Source: CAYZXT01 sp964482515 (GTDB lineage Bacteria > Elusimicrobiota > Elusimicrobia > FEN-1173). From it: DNA of 13,111 nucleotides. The stretch spans positions 1-13,111 of the forward strand of contig CAYZXT010000054.1 of assembly GCA_964482515.1 (NCBI GenBank). Direction: 5' to 3'. Both the position numbers and the translations under genes were made by a program. This document shows positions 11,266-13,111 of the stretch, one piece after another; position 1 is the stretch's first letter, and each line of letters begins with the position of its first letter. Under the pieces are notes generated by a model. The model searched no databases, was not told the origin of the DNA, and was given only the letters and a program-made list of their open reading frames with translations.

Positions 11266-13111
11266 TTAGTTCCCCCCGACCCGCGCCAAGTCCCGCGCGT
11301 TCTCTTCGAAAGCCGCCATGATCGCCTGTTCGCCGGTCATGCCCGCGGCCTGGACCGCCTTGATCGAGGCGATCATCCGCTTGTAGTCCTTGGGCATCAC
11401 TTTCACGAACTTGACGGAGTAGGTCTTCCAGTCCGCCAAAATCTTCTTCGCGCGGCCGCTGGCCGTGTAGTCCGCGTGCTTCTGGACCATCTGCTTCAGG
11501 ATGCCGAGGTCTTCCTCGTCCAACAACTCAAGCCCCACCATGTCCTGGTTGCAGAGGCTGGGGAACGCGCCGGTCTCGTCGAGCACGTAGGCCACGCCGC
11601 CGGACATGCCGGCCGCGAAGTTCCGTCCGGTGGGGCCGAGGACGACGACCCTCCCGCCGGTCATGTATTCGCAGCCGTGGTCGCCCACGCCTTCGACCAC
11701 CGTGTGGACGCCGGAGTTGCGGACGGCGAAGCGCTCGCCCGCGAGGCCGCGGATGTAGGCTTCGCCCGACGTCGCGCCGTAGAACGCCACGTTGCCGATG
11801 ATGACGTTCTCCTCGGGGACGAAGGTCGCCTTCTTGGACGGGGTGATGATCAGCTTGCCGCCGGAGAGGCCCTTGCCGAAATAGTCGTTGGCGTCGCCTT
11901 CCAAAATCATGGTCATGCCGCGCGGGATGAACGCGCCGACGCTCTGGCCCGCGGAACCCTGCAGCGTGAGCTGGATGGTGTCGTCCGGCAAACCTTTCGG
12001 ACCGTGGCGACGCGTGAGCTCGCTGCCGGTCATGGTGCCGATGACGCGGTTGGAATTCTTGATCGGGATCGTGGCGCGGACCTTCTCGCCGCGCTCGAGG
12101 GCCGGCTTGCAAAGGTCGAGCAGCTTCGTGACGTCCAAGGATTTTTCCAGGCCGTGGTCCTGGGCGATGGTCTGGTAGCGGCCCACGCTCGCGGGCGCCG
12201 CCGGCTGGTAAAGGATGGCGGAGAAATCGAGGCCGCGGGCCTTCCAGTGGTCGACCGCGGTCTTCATCTCCAACACTTCCGTGTGGCCGATCATCTCGTT
12301 GATGGTGCGGAAGCCGAGCCGGGCCATGAGCTCGCGCGCTTCCTGCGCCACGAACTTCATGAAGTTGACGGCGTGCGCCGGGTCGCCGGTGAACTTCTTG
12401 CGGAGCTTGGGGTCCTGGGTCGCGACGCCCACGGGACAGGTGTTCAGGTGGCAGACGCGCATCATCACGCAGCCCAGGGCGACCAGCGGCGCGGTGGCGA
12501 AGCCGAATTCCTCGGCGCCGAGCAGCGCGGCGATGACGACGTCGCGGCCGGTCTTCAATTGACCGTCGGTCTCAACGGCGATGCGGCTGCGCAGGTCGTT
12601 CAACACCAACGTCTGATGGGTCTCGGCCAGGCCGAGCTCCCAGGGGATGCCCGCGTGCTTGATGCTGGACTGGGGCGACGCGCCGGTACCGCCGTCGTAG
12701 CCGGAGATCAGGACGACGTCCGCGTGGGCCTTCGCCACGCCGGCCGCGATGGTACCCACGCCGACTTCGGCGACGAGCTTCACGCTGATGCGGGCCTTGT
12801 GGTTGGCGTTCTTCAGATCGTGGATCAGTTCCGCGAGGTCTTCGATGGAATAGATGTCGTGGTGCGGCGGCGGCGAAATCAGCCCCACGCCCGCGGTGGT
12901 GTGGCGGACCTTCGCGATGGGCGGATACACTTTCGCGCCGGGCAGCTGTCCGCCCTCGCCGGGCTTCGCGCCCTGGGCCATCTTGATCTGCAGTTCCTTC
13001 GCGTTGACCAAATAGTTGCTCGTGACGCCGAAGCGGCCCGAGGCGACCTGCTTGATCGCGCTGTTCTTGGAGTCGCCGTTGGGCATGGGGTTGTAGCGCT
13101 CCGGGTCTTCG
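11266..13111 (-). CDS. gltB: Glutamate synthase large subunit, C-terminal part
   Basis: About 614 codons are visible, and the frame stays open to the right edge, where EDPERYNP precedes the first in-window Met. The visible part holds the FMN-binding synthase domain (GEGGQLPG, SPPPHHDIYSIEDLAELI, ISGYDGGTGASP) and the 3Fe-4S cysteines in CVMMRVCHLNTCPVG, with the C-x5-C-x4-C spacing at about visible residues 214, 220 and 225 (codon of the first Cys at 12469-12471). The GXGXG domain follows (GDHGCEYMTGGRVVVLG). The amidotransferase N-terminus lies outside the window. The protein transfers the glutamine amide to 2-oxoglutarate. The gene ends 3 nt before gltD. Confidence 0.97.
   Translation of the reverse strand, partial: EDPERYNPMPNGDSKNSAIKQVASGRFGVTSNYLVNAKELQIKMAQGAKPGEGGQLPGAKVYPPIAKVRHTTAGVGLISPPPHHDIYSIEDLAELIHDLKNANHKARISVKLVAEVGVGTIAAGVAKAHADVVLISGYDGGTGASPQSSIKHAGIPWELGLAETHQTLVLNDLRSRIAVETDGQLKTGRDVVIAALLGAEEFGFATAPLVALGCVMMRVCHLNTCPVGVATQDPKLRKKFTGDPAHAVNFMKFVAQEARELMARLGFRTINEMIGHTEVLEMKTAVDHWKARGLDFSAILYQPAAPASVGRYQTIAQDHGLEKSLDVTKLLDLCKPALERGEKVRATIPIKNSNRVIGTMTGSELTRRHGPKGLPDDTIQLTLQGSAGQSVGAFIPRGMTMILEGDANDYFGKGLSGGKLIITPSKKATFVPEENVIIGNVAFYGATSGEAYIRGLAGERFAVRNSGVHTVVEGVGDHGCEYMTGGRVVVLGPTGRNFAAGMSGGVAYVLDETGAFPSLCNQDMVGLELLDEEDLGILKQMVQKHADYTASGRAKKILADWKTYSVKFVKVMPKDYKRMIASIKAVQAAGMTGEQAIMAAFEENARDLARVGGN

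Overview
Every gene I can support lies on the minus strand, so the window reads from right (13111) to left (1). It is GC-rich, apart from a short AT-rich island near 9500-9600. The sequence suggests a Gram-negative bacterium: one protein looks like an outer-membrane beta-barrel, several others have signal peptides, and a methionine sulfoxide reductase has a membrane anchor. The gene mix (glutamate synthase, cold-shock protein, dCMP deaminase, release factor 3) is ordinary chromosomal content. I cannot fix the phylum from sequence alone. The isolated receiver-domain proteins and secreted proteins without close relatives would suit an under-sampled lineage.

Layout in transcription order. (1) gltB (its 3' part only) and gltD, 3 nt apart, make NADPH-type glutamate synthase and end at a hairpin terminator (9594-9626). 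(2) An AT-rich stretch follows, then a perfect 100-bp tandem duplication that copies the start of a small zinc-ribbon membrane protein gene. That gene is followed by an AHSA1/SRPBCC protein and a REP/MITE-like inverted-repeat element with 9-bp direct repeats at its edges. (3) A stand-alone receiver-domain protein and an ORF6N-domain protein (a phage-associated family) come next. (4) A secreted beta-barrel-like protein ends at a strong terminator. (5) An alpha/beta hydrolase, a MazG-like NTP pyrophosphohydrolase and an NmrA-like NAD(P)-binding protein form a tight operon with its own terminator. (6) A secreted von Willebrand A protein has a hydrophobic C-terminal half carrying a repeated VPGxGxW motif. 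(7) A second receiver protein is followed by a conserved secreted protein. (8) A cold-shock protein has a strong promoter, a roughly 150-nt leader with an internal terminator-like hairpin, and a clear 3' terminator. (9) dCMP deaminase, membrane-anchored MsrB and the start of prfC form an overlapping or near-overlapping operon that leaves the window on the left.

Starts fall into two classes. Genes inside operons and several leading genes have Shine-Dalgarno (SD) sequences. Four genes that probably open their transcription units lack one, and instead carry a TAnnnT hexamer 6-7 nt before the ATG, which suggests leaderless mRNAs; dCMP deaminase may be a fifth. I see no complete new defence or mobile system, CRISPR array, tRNA or rRNA. 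The points most worth a second look are the 100-bp duplication, the MITE-like element, the attenuator-like cold-shock leader, the leaderless-start pattern, and the vWA protein's repeated C-terminal module.
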